Source of the DNA: Chara braunii
Taxonomy: Eukaryota; Streptophyta; Charophyceae; Charales; Characeae
DNA length: 43,998 nucleotides
Assembly: GCA_003427395.1 (NCBI GenBank)
Contig: BFEA01000291.1
Location: forward strand, 847,484 to 891,481
Direction of reading: 5' to 3'
Shown here: positions 8,774 through 19,694 of the stretch, one piece after another
Layout of the letters: each line of letters begins with the position of its first letter
Position numbering within the stretch: the stretch's first letter is position 1
Notes under the pieces: generated by a model
Seen by the model: only the letters and a program-made list of their open reading frames with translations
Database searches by the model: none
What the model was told of the DNA's origin: nothing
Program-made: the position numbers and the translations under genes

Positions 8774-9900
8774 TCACAAGTTTTTCATTTTGCATGTGGC
8801 GGAACAAGTTTGCATTGTGTTCCATGTTTCAAATTTTTTGCATCTCTCGATCCTTGATAAACCTCCCTTTTGAATCTCATCTAAGTCCTTAACTCGTTCT
8901 ACTACTCCAAACTCAGACAAAGCAGAAGGTAAGAATGCAAGGTTATTCAAAAACAATTTTGACATCCCATGCGCATACACCACTAAGCAATATAAGAATG
9001 TATCACAAAGATTGTGATCTATAGGCGAGCAGATCAAATTCTCAAAATGTTGTTGTATGACAACAAGTTCTTCGATAGAATAATAGGTAGAAAGGTCGTC
9101 GGACGAAGTAAAGCATTTCCTTAAGTCGGAGGACGATAAAAAATCAATATCGAGATTACAAGAACAACTATATACATTAAAAAAGTAAGTGATCTGTTTT
9201 CTCATGAATAACATTAAGTTAGACATGAAAGGACGAAGAACATTATGGGAATTGTGAATCCACTTGGGAAACAAGTCGACATCTCTCATTTAAAAAGCAA
9301 CATGTAAATTAACACTAGGAAACAGAGACTTTGAGGTACGACATCTACACCGAAGATCCTCGTGTTTAGAGGCACCATGCAAATTGTGTAAAATATCCCT
9401 GATAGATTGATAATTGCACCACACGATCCGGATCTGACGCACTATCATCTGCTTCCAGTCATCATGGATCCTGAGCGAGTACATCAACTTTGCACACAGC
9501 CTTGGCGACTCTGATTTACATAAACAATTATCAAACCGAATTCGGACAACAAGTCTCCTTCGCACTGAGAGATCAAACTTGGATAAGCTAGTCTTAGACA
9601 AAATATTTATCAACCTACTTTCTGACCTATTTTTTTGAAAAACCCGAACGTTAGAAAATGCATAGAAAAAAGTTTCCAGCTCCTATATCTTAAGATTTTT
9701 ACGAGATGACGCATAGCTTAATAAGCTAGCCAAAACAGGTTTCAGTTTAAAATTCTTCTAACAATAAGAGACAATGGACGAGAAAATCAAGACGAATCCA
9801 TTGTTCGACCATCCTTTGAAAAAACGCAACTGATTAGTATATGAACAGGCAATGGCAACACACGTACCAAAACATCATTTCAAAATCTTCCAACAATCTT
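8774..9900 (-). pseudogene. Decayed retroelement protein, possibly N-terminal to an RT domain
   Basis: Minus-strand frames 9613-9290 and 9289-8774 are the same frame separated by a single TAA (at about 9290-9292). The frame continues upstream to about 9890 with two further stops, so an original protein of more than 370 residues is implied. Visible features are RCRCRTS and, downstream of a PSVNLHVAF stretch, WIHNSHNVLRP, then ENLICSPIDHNLCDTFLYC followed by VVYAHGM, and GLSRIERCKKF. The PxDxN...C...Y pattern resembles the segment preceding or starting RT domains in some non-LTR or Penelope-like elements, but I cannot name the family. It could instead be an unfamiliar transposon protein. The MITE at 8410-8752 cuts its 3' side. 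Confidence 0.4.
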
Positions 9901-10560
9901 CCCTTAGTCGACCTCCTCTATAGACAATTGAACAGTTAGATATCTCATTATTAACTTTATAATTCAAGACGCATAACAAACTAGTCGAGACAATACCAAC
10001 AAAGGAATGAAATTACAACAAAGATGTGAAACTGGCAGTGAAAGAAAAACGATCATGAAAAAAATGCCGCGTCACTCTTCTTCTTTCTTCTGCATTCTAT
10101 TTTACTAAAGCGTTGGCATCGGTTATTCTTCTTCCTATCTCTCGAATTTAAGGAGGCTTGTACAACTTGATAAAAAAAATTATCGGTTCTTAATAAATCC
10201 TCTTCTGGATAGAAACATATTGGAATAATAGCATACAGATACGGCTCAAAACGTCTTAGCCACATATATAAACGGTCATTCCTACTACCTTGATCGATAA
10301 TATAACTAACACAAGATCTATAAACATGCACACACCATCTTGCATCAGTACATCGACGAGAGCTCCCACGTATATGACCACTGAGCTTACATGCTCATGG
10401 GACACGGACATAGATAATTAACAAGATCATAATGAATTAAAACAGTTCACTCAATGCCTTATTTTGCAACCACTAGACAAAAGAAGAGCGTAGCTTAAAG
10501 GAAGACACAACAAGTGGCCATAAAGTGAGAGTGCTCGAGGGAGAACTTACGACTTTTATC
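9901..10560 (-). pseudogene. Probable decayed continuation of the same minus-strand element
   Basis: A 92-codon frame at 10053-10331 (starting MHVYRSCVSYIIDQGSRNDR) lies between the putative RT-type segment and the coiled-coil segment, on the same strand. No domain is recognisable. 9900-10052 and 10332-10560 show only short runs between stops. Placement, not homology, is the reason for listing it. Confidence 0.25.
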
Positions 10561-11546
10561 GTGTTACTCGACCGACGTTTCTTTCTTAGAAGGACCTCCA
10601 CATGAATCATCAAAAACCTCTTATACTGCTTTACCATCTTCCGAAAATGCTTTCATCACTCGTTACGTAATAATATCATTCACCTCATCCTTCAATGTTT
10701 TATACTTCACACTCTTCTCTTGATACATTTTCGTAATGTCATCCTTCTTCTTATTACTGAGATCCTTTCTTTGATCTTTAATAACCTTTTGCTTCTCGAC
10801 AACCTTCGAAGTTGTCGGATCTATCATCGTCTTCATCTTCTCTTTTCATGTTGATCGTGAAGCCATTTCGTTATTTCTATGTTGCATATTAGTACATGAA
10901 ACTCTCTAAGTTGCTTCCAAGTCCGCGAGAGCAACTTTGAGCCGCCCATTTTCAAGCTCCTTCTCACGACCTACGTAGCACCGTGTTCGCGTTCGGAGGC
11001 GAACACGAACATATTCGCCCAAACGCGAATACGAGTCCAAAACCCTCCGAATGCAAACATAAAAAATATTTTTTAGAAAAAGTACTCCAAAAAATCTTTA
11101 AAAATATATGTTATGTAAAATAACAATAGAAGCAAGTTTTACCTTGGAGTCATGTTCACATCCATAGTCAATCATGAGTCAAAAATCAAAAGCCGATTTG
11201 TTTTCTTTCTTTTACGAAAAAATTATATTTGTGCGAACATGTTCGCGACCTGTCCGCGCGAACACGCGAACATGGTCGCGCGAATATGAAAGGATAAGAA
11301 CATGTTCGCCGTGCTGCTCAGCTCATTACGAATATTACCATCTTCCGCCATCACGGCCTGTAAATGCTCTTTTCTTTGCTCTTTTTCTCGTCTGGCATTC
11401 AGATCAATCAATCGAAGATTCTTCAAAGTCTCGACTTCCAGAGAATACGGGTGCATCAACCCTGCATTACTAATCATGTTTTCGGGAGGCTTATGTGGAG
11501 TGGCCCTTGCACATGCGCGACCAACTTGAGTAGGCGCGACCGCCAT
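10560..11546 (-). pseudogene. Decayed Lys/Glu-rich coiled-coil protein, split by a MITE
   Basis: From 11546 to about 11322 the minus strand reads through SLEVETLKNLRLIDLNARRE and AVMAEDGNIRNE. It then meets the MITE (10971-11321) and resumes at about 10962 with KELENGRLKVALADLEA. Downstream are EKQKVIKDQRKDLSNKKKDD and YKTLKDEVNDIIT, interrupted by at least four in-frame stops (TAG, TGA, TAA, TAA). Removing the MITE plus one target-duplication copy keeps the frame open across the junction. The composition is strongly charged and helical. I infer a gag- or ORF1-like product of a retroelement whose knuckle lies at 12236-12275; a host coiled-coil pseudogene is the alternative. Confidence 0.45.
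10963..11329. mobile_element. MITE with GCGAACA words, copy 2
   Basis: The element is 10971-11321 (about 351 bp), in the same orientation as 8410-8752 and alignable with it end to end (shared CTACGTAGCACCGT start, AAAACCCTCCGAA, TTTTACCTTGGAGTCATG, TTCGCGACCTGT, TTCGCCGTGCTG). The flanks CTCACGAC (10963-10970) and CTCATTAC (11322-11329) match at 6 of 8 positions and look like a mutated target duplication. It interrupts the coiled-coil coding sequence. Confidence 0.75.
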
Positions 11547-11559
11547 AAGACCCCGTTTA

Positions 11560-12275
11560 TTGTCGAGATGTTACACTTCACTCATGCACGTCTCAACCTT
11601 ATTCAATGCCTCATCCCACATCATTCTCATTGGTGACATCTACTTCTTAAGGGATTTCACCTCCTGTGTGTTGCGATAAATTCCTTAAGTTTCTTCTTCA
11701 TCATCTCTTGCTCAGGTAATAGTTGTCAAATCAATTCCTCTCATTCAACGGTCGCTTTCGCAGTTGGCGAAGAAGTCGTCGCACCCTGATTACGCGCCTT
11801 CAATCAATCAATTACCTTTTTCATTGCTTCAATCTTAGGATTATAGTCCACCTCATTCTTCTTTTCATTCATCACCTCACACACCTTCTCTCACTTCTTA
11901 TTCATATCATCCACCATCGTTCGAAGAAAATCTTTTATCTCTTTCCCATCACGTTCTCTTCGATCTCGTTTTTCAACGTCCTTTTGCTTTTGTTCTTGAT
12001 CCTCTCTTTTGTTCTTCTCTCTCTTCACTTCAGCATTATTCCGAATCTTCATGTCAACCACATTGTTTTTCAAGACAATGAGACGTTGCTTAGCTTCATA
12101 CCAACTTGAATGTTGCGCTGACGGGTAACCATCAAGGTAGATAAATTGGGGAAAAAAGTAGTATTGGACGGTGAAGTAAGCAAAGGTTCATTGACAACAT
12201 AAGAATTATTATTAGAACGATGAGGAGCATTGAGGACACCACCTCGCTAAATGTCCAGGGTCACCACAATTAAAT
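11560..12275 (-). pseudogene. Decayed gag-like start: CCHC knuckle and charged coiled coil
   Basis: On the minus strand 12268-12236 encodes FNCGDPGHLARWC, a CX4HX4C part of a zinc knuckle. The codon where the first Cys is expected is a stop (TAA), so the knuckle is broken. Downstream, 12073-11891 encodes a Lys/Arg/Glu/Asp-rich stretch with REKNKREDQEQKQKDVEKRD, predicted coiled coil. 11560-11890 has short coding-like runs with several stops. Together with 10560-11546 this looks like the N-terminal ORF of one decayed retroelement reading right to left. Confidence 0.45.
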
Positions 12276-12660
12276 TATGTGCGAACTATAGAGGACGTCA
12301 GCAAGTTAGAAGCAATGGGGAATCGACGAAAGACAAATCGAAGCCACAGAGATAGCAATATGATCCCTAAGTTGGTTACTTCAGAAAAACAAGTAGTTGG
12401 AAGTGTAATTAAAAAAATCGTCAACTATCACATAACGAAGCACCAAAGTAATCGAAACCACAAAAAGGAATAAAGGGCAAAAGAAGAAGGAAAATGAAGA
12501 AGGAAGAGAACGCCAGTCTGAACCATAATCCCCGAATGCAGCTTTAAAAATATCAATAATAGCACATGCCGGCTTGACCCAACTAGTTTCGAATTTTCCA
12601 CCTTATAGAACTGTACGACCAAGTGAAAGCACAGTTGCCTCACAACACTATTCACTGCAT
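12276..12660. other. No gene seen
   Basis: Short frames on both strands have no recognisable motif. It may be the leader of the minus-strand element ending at 12275. Confidence 0.4.
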
Positions 12661-12669
12661 CAACCGTTA

Positions 12670-13064
12670 ATCTCTCTCTCTCTCTCTCTCTCGCTCACTC
12701 GCTCGTTGTGTGTGTGTGTGTGTCTAGTTGATTCATTTGCATATATTGATGTGCAATTGAATATCAAATAAAATAATAGAATAGAATACAAGAAAATAGA
12801 AAAAATAAACAATTACTAACGAATAATAGAATAAAATACATAAGCTAAGTATAAACATAGAAGCATGCACAAACACATGCACACGCACACACACACACGG
12901 GCACACACACACACCGACACGTAAGCACACACCCGAGCACGTGCGCACACGTGTGCGCTCGGTAGCACACTAGTGTGCGCACGTGCGGTGGTGTATGTGT
13001 AAGTGTCTGTGTGTGTGTGCGTGTTTGTGTGTGTGTGTGTGTGTGTGTATGTGAGTGTGTGGCC
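12670..13064. repeat. (TC)n, (TG)n and (CA)n microsatellites
   Basis: (TC)n is at 12670-12692, (TG)n at about 12706-12723, interrupted (CA)n at about 12868-12960 and (TG)n at about 12988-13060. The CA and TG tracts face each other, with GTGCGCACG-type palindromes near 12940-12990. Confidence 0.85.
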
Positions 13065-13189
13065 AACTCAAACCACAAAAGGCAAGAAACAACTGCACAC
13101 ATCCATTGACAACTATGAGATTGGGGTTCACAAACTGCATGTCATGGGAGTAGCGCTCCCGATGTCCTCCATACACTTTGTGTCTTGTT

Positions 13190-13930
13190 AACGGGGAACG
13201 CGAGAATTAAACTCCTGTTGAATCCCGTTAAACGTGAAAAAATCCCGTTGAATTCTCGTTAAATGTGAAAATGGGCCACTCAAGCGCTTTTCGGAAAAAC
13301 GGAATTGATGTAAGGGCCCCGGAATACGTGAGCCTAACCACCTGTGCACTCAACCCCCCCCCCTTAAAAAAAAAAAAAAACATTCCCCCAACCCCTAAAG
13401 CACCTCTTATACCACCAAATTAGACGAACACCGACTCACCTGCCACCCACCACTAACCAACCCCCCGGCACCAGTCCCCAACCCTACCGAAAACCCTCTA
13501 AGCCATCCGCCCCCACATCCCCCAACCCCCAAGCCCCCAGTTAGTTATGTGCAAGTGTGTTGTGTGTGCACGTTGTCGGGGTAAATACCCTGACAAGGGT
13601 ATTTGCCGGGGTTTTCAACGTCGGACGCTGTCTGACTTTTTCATCGAATTGAAGGACTTGACGAGACTGACGTTGCCAAAGTTGTTCAGACAAACCTATG
13701 TCCGGTAGGCTCAAACTTTCTTTTTAAGCTAGACGTCGCTAACGTCCGACTGAAATTATAGTGGTAATCAGTGGTGTGACCACTAATCACGGCATCTGAC
13801 GGAGCTATGGAATAGTTTGGCCGAGGGACTACTAGGATTATACCTACCCTACCTAAGAAGGTGGCGCGTGGCGGTAGGCCGCACGATTCAGGGCCTAAGT
13901 GCGTTCAAAGTAGCGACCTTACCAGAGGCC
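13190..13930. other. Non-coding; small inverted repeats
   Basis: 13203-13275 repeats CCCGTTGAAT/CCCGTTAAACG words. 13345-13380 is C- then A-rich. 13577-13612 can fold (GGGGTAAATACCC with GGGTATTTGCC). No coding trace is recognised. The segment 13640-13930 is unassigned. Confidence 0.4.
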
Positions 13931-13953
13931 GCGACGAGAGGTGAGTAGGAAGT

Positions 13954-14245
13954 TATTATTATTATTATTTTTTTTTCTTAGGACCACGGGCGTCCGCACC
14001 AAGGGCTGAAATGGATGGCATGGTAGCCGCAGGGTGCGGCAAGCGTAGGGCTGGCCAACCAGCCACCCAGTGTGCAGCCAGCCTGCCAGCAACCAGCCTG
14101 CGCCCAGTCGGCCAGCAATCAGCCAGCCACCCAGCCTGCAGCCACCCAGCCTGCAGCCACCCAGCGTGCAGCCAGCCGGCCAGCGACCAGCCTGCAGCCA
14201 GTCGGCCAGCAATCAGCCAGCCACCCAGTCTGCAGCCACCCAGCG
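13954..14245. repeat. (ATT)n and CAGCC-rich tandem repeat
   Basis: (ATT)n/T-rich lies at 13954-13978. 14050-14240 is built of CAGCC and CCAGC words, with an imperfect duplication of about 95 bp (the block from about 14070 recurs from about 14166). Long frames of Gln/Pro/Ala type on one strand and Gly/Trp/Leu type on the other are repeat artefacts. Confidence 0.7.
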
Positions 14246-14294
14246 GGAACGGCCGCCTGGATGCAGCTTGACCGCTGAGCAAGGACAACACGCA

Positions 14295-14395
14295 TAAATC
14301 GAGAAATAGTCCAAAATCCCGGTAGGGATTTGAACCCGGGTCTGTACCACGATGGGACATGACCATTGGCAAAACCGACGTAAATAATCATAATA
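14295..14395 (-). repeat. tRNA-derived SINE head
   Basis: The minus strand carries an A-box-like TTTGCCAATGGTCA and a B-box-like GGGTTCAAATCCC, spaced as in tRNA-derived Pol III promoters. It does not close into a canonical tRNA cloverleaf, so a SINE or tRNA-like relic is more likely than a tRNA gene. Confidence 0.5.
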
Positions 14396-14589
14396 AAAAA
14401 AAAAAGAGGAAAACAGTCTTTGCAAACTGTGGGAGCACAAAGGCTCCCACTTCGTCTTGGAGACTGTGTGGGAGCACAAAGACTCCCACTTCGTTTTGGA
14501 CAGATGATTGTGGCCGCGAGATCTTGAAATCTCGCGGCCAACAGTTCACACACGGAAAGCAAGAGGGGGTTGGAGTTGAGTGGAGAGTG

Positions 14590-15005
14590 GGAGAGAGAGA
14601 AAAATGGGAGGATGGGGAGAGGAGGACCTGCTCCTCCCGACCTGCCAGCTGCCTCCCCGTTGTTAGGGGGGGTAAGAAGAAAAAAGAAAAGAAAAGAAGA
14701 AAAAGAAAAGAAAAAGAAAACGAAAAACGGGATTTGAGTTTTTTTGAAAAGTTGTATTTTTCGGTTTGCGCCACTATTTTTTTGGTGGCGTAAAACAATT
14801 TTGTTGACCTTGAATTTTTTTCTGTAGGTAGTCAGGCACCTAGGTCAGCTGTGTGAATATTTTTCCACAATTCATCAAAGTCGGGGTACTTTTTGCACCC
14901 CGTTCTGAGCCTGTCAGGATTTGAACTCGTGAATTTTCACGAGTTCTTTCCCTACTCCTCCCAACCTGACAACTGTACTCCCCGTTTTCAGGGGAGGGCA
15001 GCAGA
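14590..15005 (-). repeat. Two related tRNA-like SINE segments
   Basis: The minus-strand segments at about 14670-14615 and 15000-14940 share ACGGGGAG followed by CAG-TG-CAGGT-GGGAGGAG. The second is followed by GAGTTCAAATCCTGACAGG (14905-14930), a B-box-like sequence. 14687-14730 is (GAAAA)n-rich. They probably belong to one SINE family. Confidence 0.4.
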
Positions 15006-15009
15006 GGGA

Positions 15010-16030
15010 AAGAGCAGCTGTTGGCAGAAAACTGCATGCTCCCGGCTCAAATCGCGGCCATAAGCATTGCAGTTGAGGGGGTTGGAGTTTTTTATTTTTT
15101 CTTCTTTATTTCTTTTTCTTTTTCTTCTCTTTTCATGAGGACACTTGTCCTCACGAGGTGCTACCTCTGGCAGGAGCTGCCAGAGGTAACTGTCAGGCTC
15201 CCGTTTTTAGAGGGAACCTAAAATCTGAGGGGAGAAAAAGGAATAGTCACGACTGCGAATGTGGTCGCGGCCGTGCACCATGTTCAAGCAATATTGGCCT
15301 GAATGCAGTCATTCAGGCCTGAGCTGTGAACTGGAGGGTCAGTGAAGGGAACTTGGCTGGAAACAGCCATTTTCCTGCTGAACCTGCACTCGGTGTGGGG
15401 CTGAGTGCAGGGAAAAGGGAGAAAAAGAGGGGGCAGTTGAGTACAACTGCCACCCTAAGTGTGTCGCTGAGGTGAGACATCCTCAGTCCGTTGATCTGGC
15501 TCATATCAATGGCCCCAGGCAAGTGACGAATTTTGCCTGGGGGCAGCTGAGGTTGTTGCTGCCCTCCTCAGCCGCTACAAAAGAGGCAGCTGTCCCCCAG
15601 CTGCCTCACACTTGCCTCCGGCTGCCAGTGTGCGACAACACACTTGCCTCATTGCTGGAGTGTTGAAGAGGAAGCAGGAGTGCTGCCGGCGGAGCTATAG
15701 GACTGCAGAGGGGCGGAGCGACGAAGGAGGAGACAACCATAGCCTTGGCTGGAGCACTCTGCTCCACACCTTGGCAAGCTGGTCTCTGGTGGGACTCTGC
15801 GACAGCATGGTGAGGAGCGGCAGCGGAGCGTGGCAAGGAGCAGCGGGGAGCACGACAACTGGTGGAGGTGTGCCGGCCGATATTTTCGGCAACCATAACC
15901 CATTTTTGTGGGGTTATGCTGCCGAAATACCACGGCGTCGGCACGACACCTTTATTTTGAGGGGTGACGCTGCCGTTTTGACGGCACGTCGGCGACACTT
16001 TGTTTTGAAGAGTGACGCTGCCAATTTCAC
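15010..16030. other. No gene; GC-rich with local palindromes
   Basis: CCTCTGGCAGGAGCTGCCAGAGG (15167-15189) and several other inverted words are present. The long frames here overlap on both strands and are compositional. 15880-16030 introduces the GCCGxxxTTTT words that become tandem at 16035. Confidence 0.4.
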
Positions 16031-16034
16031 AGCA

Positions 16035-16225
16035 CAGTAGTATAACGCGGCGAAGCGCCGCCGTCTTTGTGCGGTGGTACGGCACGGCGAAGGGCCACCG
16101 TCTTTTTACGGTGGTATGGCACAGCGAAGCGCTGCCGTCTTTTTTGCGGTGGTATGGCACAGCGAAGCGCCGCAGTCTTTTTGCGGTGGTACGGCACGGC
16201 GAAGCGCTGCAATTTTTTTTCGGCG
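16035..16225. repeat. 37-38 bp GC-rich minisatellite, about five copies
   Basis: Units beginning CGGTGGTACGGCAC or CGGTGGTATGGCAC start at 16072, 16109, 16147 and 16184, with a partial unit before and a diverged one at 16221. Each contains a GCGAAGCGC core and ends in a short T run. The peptide repeats in all frames follow from this. Confidence 0.75.
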
Positions 16226-18480
16226 GCAGTTCTGGTTTTTACTGTGCTGGTGCGGAAGCGCTGCCGAATTTTTACGGCGGCGACTCTGGTTTCAACAACG
16301 GTGGTGTGGAAGCGCTGCGAGATTTTTTTGCAGCAACGACAATAAAATTGTGGCACTACGGTGGGACGTGCGGCATGCCGTCTGCTTTTTCATGGTGACG
16401 TTCTGCTACCATTGGTGTGTACGGCAGTAGCAACGTGACATGGTGGTGGTTAACGGCATGCGACGGTACGAAATCTTAGCGCGATGGGCGGGTTTATTTT
16501 TTTTGCGGCATATGCGATAAATGTTTTGTAGTTGGGACTACCCAACACTTGCGGCAGTGGGGCTGGACTACTTGGGACTGCCTGAGTTCAGTTGGGACTG
16601 ATGTGGGACGTGGGCGGTCAATTGTGGCAGACTCGACACATGCAGTCGACACCGGTTTTATTTTTTTGAGAAGTATGGCGGAAACGGTTTTGACTCAATA
16701 GCCATTCAACAAAGTGTTTGACCGAGTGGCACCATCTGGGACCAGTTGGGATTGACGTGGTACCAGACTGATTCTTTTTCTAGGATGCAAGCGGCTCGCC
16801 GTCTTCACGCCTGAGTTACTGACATGCGAGTGAGAGGTGGTTTAATCAGGATTTTCGCTGAGACTACAGTTTTCGGCGGCACACACGGCATGGTGGTTGG
16901 CTTCTTGAGTGAGCCAGAACGCTTCTTCGGCACCACTTCACTCAAGGTTGGTAGAAGAATGTTTGCTATGAAGATTGACTTTGCCTGTTGGAGAAAAGAA
17001 AAGGATTGTCTCCCTTTACTTCTCACCTGCCTGCATGTCAAAATGATTCATTTTGTTTTGAGAAACGTTAAATTAGTGTGCAATGTAAAACGAATTTGAT
17101 TGAAGTAAAGCAGATGAAGTCAAATGGACTTAGCATTTTCCCGAGGATTGCCCGCCTCTATTTCGAATGAATTTATTTGCCTATACCTGTCGAAATGATT
17201 CTCATTCTCTATCTCCTGCTGTTCTCTTTATTTAAGTTACCCTGAACTTAGGAGAAATGAGAACACTTGAAGGTTATTTGTAGTGGACACATGTTTTTTT
17301 TCCTCTTTTTGTCCAAATTATCTTGAGTTTAGAAAACGAGAGCAGTTAAAACCTACTTGAGGTAAACACATTCTCTTTCTCCAGGAAGCATCTCGGGCGG
17401 GGGTTCGTTGCTTTAGGAGCCGGCCCTGTTATCGACCCAGAGTGGACCGTTTCTACGGGGGGGTACTTTGCCGGTTCGGTGGAGACGGCCCGACTTTTGA
17501 GATCCGAGTCTTGTACTCGGGCGAGGAGGATGAGTACCCCAGACCACTTCCTAGAGGGAGAGACACCTAACTCTTCAAGCAATGCACCTGATCAAGAATC
17601 ATTTCTCATCGAAGAAAATTGAGAATGAGTGAAGATGGGAATGTGTGCCTAGTCTTAGGTCGGCGGTAGGTCAGAATGAATGACGTTGGCGGCAAGTCTC
17701 ATCACGTCAAAACTAAAGCGACCGACTACCTTGTCGGTTGTATTGAGGTTATTATCAGTAGTCAACTCGTTGTTGGCGGTTGTTTGATTATTTTATGGTG
17801 TGTGACCCGCGGTGGTCGGATTTTATTCTGATCTTGCGTTATTGAATGATGAATTGTTTCTTTCAATTATCATTTTAGATGGGATATATATTCTTGTCGA
17901 CTACGGTCGATTTCTTCTGATGTAATTGTCTGTGAATGTTATAATTATTTTTGGCTATATGTCTAAGTGACTAGGATAACTATTTGGGTTTCACCTTTGG
18001 TTGAGACCGTCCTAATCGAACGGCGTACGCTTCGTACTTAGGAGATCAGCGCCCTAGAAACGGACGACGTTCGGGTCCGCTTGGCGTTAACCAAGCGTAT
18101 CTATACTACAGCGAACGAGCAAACGCCCTCGGCAGACCTACCTCTGCGACTGCATTTAAAAGCTTTTGCATGTGGGTCAGTAGCTCGGTAGGGATACGAC
18201 CCTAAGGGTGGTGACAGCCCCTTAGGGAAGCAGCTTATGCCGCGCGGGAACCTATCCTGTCGTAGGGGACCGCGGGATGTACAGCTGGCGCACCCGGCCA
18301 GAGCGGCGAAGGAGCGATGCAACCACGTCCGTCTCGGCGGCTCGCGTAATGTTATGCTTCGTTTCCCAAGTTGTCTCTTGGTTATTGGTTTACGTCTTAA
18401 CTCCTGCGTGACATGGCCGGGAGGGCCCTCGCTCGTGCGAGGGCCGATGCGCTCGACAACGTTTATGTGTGTGTATGCCT
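16226..18480. other. About 2.2 kb without a recognisable gene
   Basis: 16226-16500 holds diverged relatives of the minisatellite. 16830-17100 and 17346-17582 contain short open frames without motifs. 18000-18450 is GC-rich with small perfect hairpins such as GCCCTCGC-TCGT-GCGAGGGC (18424-18443) and GCTTGG-CGTTAA-CCAAGC (18079-18096). It could be LTR or structured repeat sequence; I cannot assign it. Confidence 0.4.
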
Positions 18481-18519
18481 GCTTGTGAGATAATGTCTGT
18501 GCATGAATATGTATGTTTG

Positions 18520-18673
18520 GGCGTGTGTATGTGCGTTTGTATATGCGTGTGTTTGTAAGTGTGTGTGTGTGTGTGCACGCATGGTCGTTGGTGTGTGTGT
18601 GTGTGTGTGTGACACTGTCTGTGTTTATGTGTGTTTGTGTGTGTTGTATGTCTGTGTGTGTGCGTGCATGTAT
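18520..18673. repeat. (TG)n microsatellite
   Basis: Interrupted TG/GTGTGT tract leading into the poly(T) at 18674. Confidence 0.85.
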
Positions 18674-18708
<35 letters not shown>

Positions 18709-18860
18709 CTCAAACGGATTTCACCTTTGCAGTAGCCGATGTAGACCCCAGGGCTCAATCCCTAGACTTTACCTTACTTATGTACAGTATTTGTGTAGAC
18801 CCTGAGAGTTGAACCCATGACCTGAGTTTTTTCCCACAGCTGGTAGGTCGTCACAGGTTC
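18674..18860 (-). mobile_element. tRNA-derived SINE with poly(A) tail
   Basis: On the minus strand there is a tRNA-like head with ACCTACCAGCTGTGGG (A-box-like) and CATGGGTTCAACTCTCAGG (B-box-like) at about 18850-18800, then about 90 bp of body, then a run of about 32 A (plus-strand T run 18674-18705). The order Pol III head, body, poly(A) fits a SINE mobilised by a LINE. The target duplication is obscured by the adjacent TG repeat. Confidence 0.6.
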
Positions 18861-18940
18861 GTAGGTTATAGGGGTTCAATCAGTAGACCTGTCGGATAGG
18901 AGTCTTAGCGAGTTCTAGAAGTCATAGTTGTAGCCTGTCC

Positions 18941-19064
18941 GAAGGGTCAAGGTCGTAGCTGCTACAGTCCTGAAGCGTCAAGGTCGTAGCTGCTACAGTC
19001 TTGAAGGGTCAAGGTGGTCCCTGCTACAGTATCGAAAGGTCAAGTCCACGGCCTTCAGAAAGGT
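18941..19064 (+). promoter_or_regulatory. Four 31-bp tandem repeats in presumed U3
   Basis: Units start at 18941, 18972, 19003 and 19034, each beginning GAAGGGTCAAGG or a variant and containing GCTACAGT (the last is partial). Direct repeats upstream of an LTR TATA box often act as enhancers; that role is inferred. Confidence 0.65.
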
Positions 19065-19247
19065 CCGGAAGTGGCCTTTCGGATGTTGCCTACAGCAGAC
19101 CGAGGCAAGTGGGCAAGTGGCGACGTCCACCTGTGCGGAGTCAGCGGTACCCAGTCCCACTCTCACCAAGTCCAGTCAGCAAGTACCATATAGGACTGTA
19201 AGCACTCAGGGCCCGAAGGAAAGGGGCAGGCCGGTATCGAACAAAAG

Positions 19248-19255
19248 TATAAATC
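19248..19255 (+). promoter_or_regulatory. TATA box of the presumed LTR
   Basis: TATAAATC, about 440 bp upstream of the PBS and downstream of the U3 repeats. Confidence 0.5.
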
Positions 19256-19694
19256 AAGATGCAGCGCCCAGCCATTCATTCATTCCTGCGTAAGCCATGC
19301 GGAAGCGCTGCTTGAGCGACTTGTGCGACGTGGTCTGTACTGAGCCCGAAAGACGAAGTGGGCGAGAAGGAGTAGCCATAGCGTAGTGGTAGTTGGGGCC
19401 ATAGCCGCCATAGCTGTAGGTGTAGTGCAGAGTGTGTGTGTGTGCGGGTATGCTGAGTGTTGCGTGTGGGGTATCCAATGTGATCTAGAGTTGCGAGTGA
19501 GTGAACAGGGGTTGAGTACAGTGTCGAACTGAGAGTTGTGGGCGTTCGCCATAGCCATCTAATGTGAACTTGTATTCGAACTGTGTTCTAAGTTGCCATA
19601 TCTTCGAGCTCTGAGTTTGGGCGCTTGTCGCTTGTTTGGTGTGCCTCTTGTTTGCATGCATGCGAGCTAAGTAAGAAAGCGAGTTTGATTGCAC

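Larger units (their letters stand above)
18889..19694 (+). mobile_element. Ty3/gypsy B: probable 5' LTR (left end uncertain)
   Basis: The right edge is fixed by the PBS: the LTR ends ...TTGATTGCA followed by one spacer base. A TATA box (TATAAATC, 19248-19255) and upstream tandem repeats (18941-19064) fit a U3 region, with R-U5 from about 19280 to 19693. A possible left end is TGTCGGATAGG at about 18889, giving about 800 bp, but no 3' LTR remains to confirm it. Frames within it are chance. Confidence 0.55.

Noticed and set aside
13919-14562. Trp/Gly/Leu-rich and Gln/Pro/Ser-rich proteins on opposite strands
   Set aside because: Both derive from the CAGCC-rich tandem repeat.
15606-16398. Long overlapping frames on both strands
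   Set aside because: They follow from the 37-bp minisatellite and GC-rich composition; no domain.
18000-18450. Structured RNA or group I/II intron
   Set aside because: Several short hairpins are present, but no conserved intron core or domain V-like motif could be recognised.
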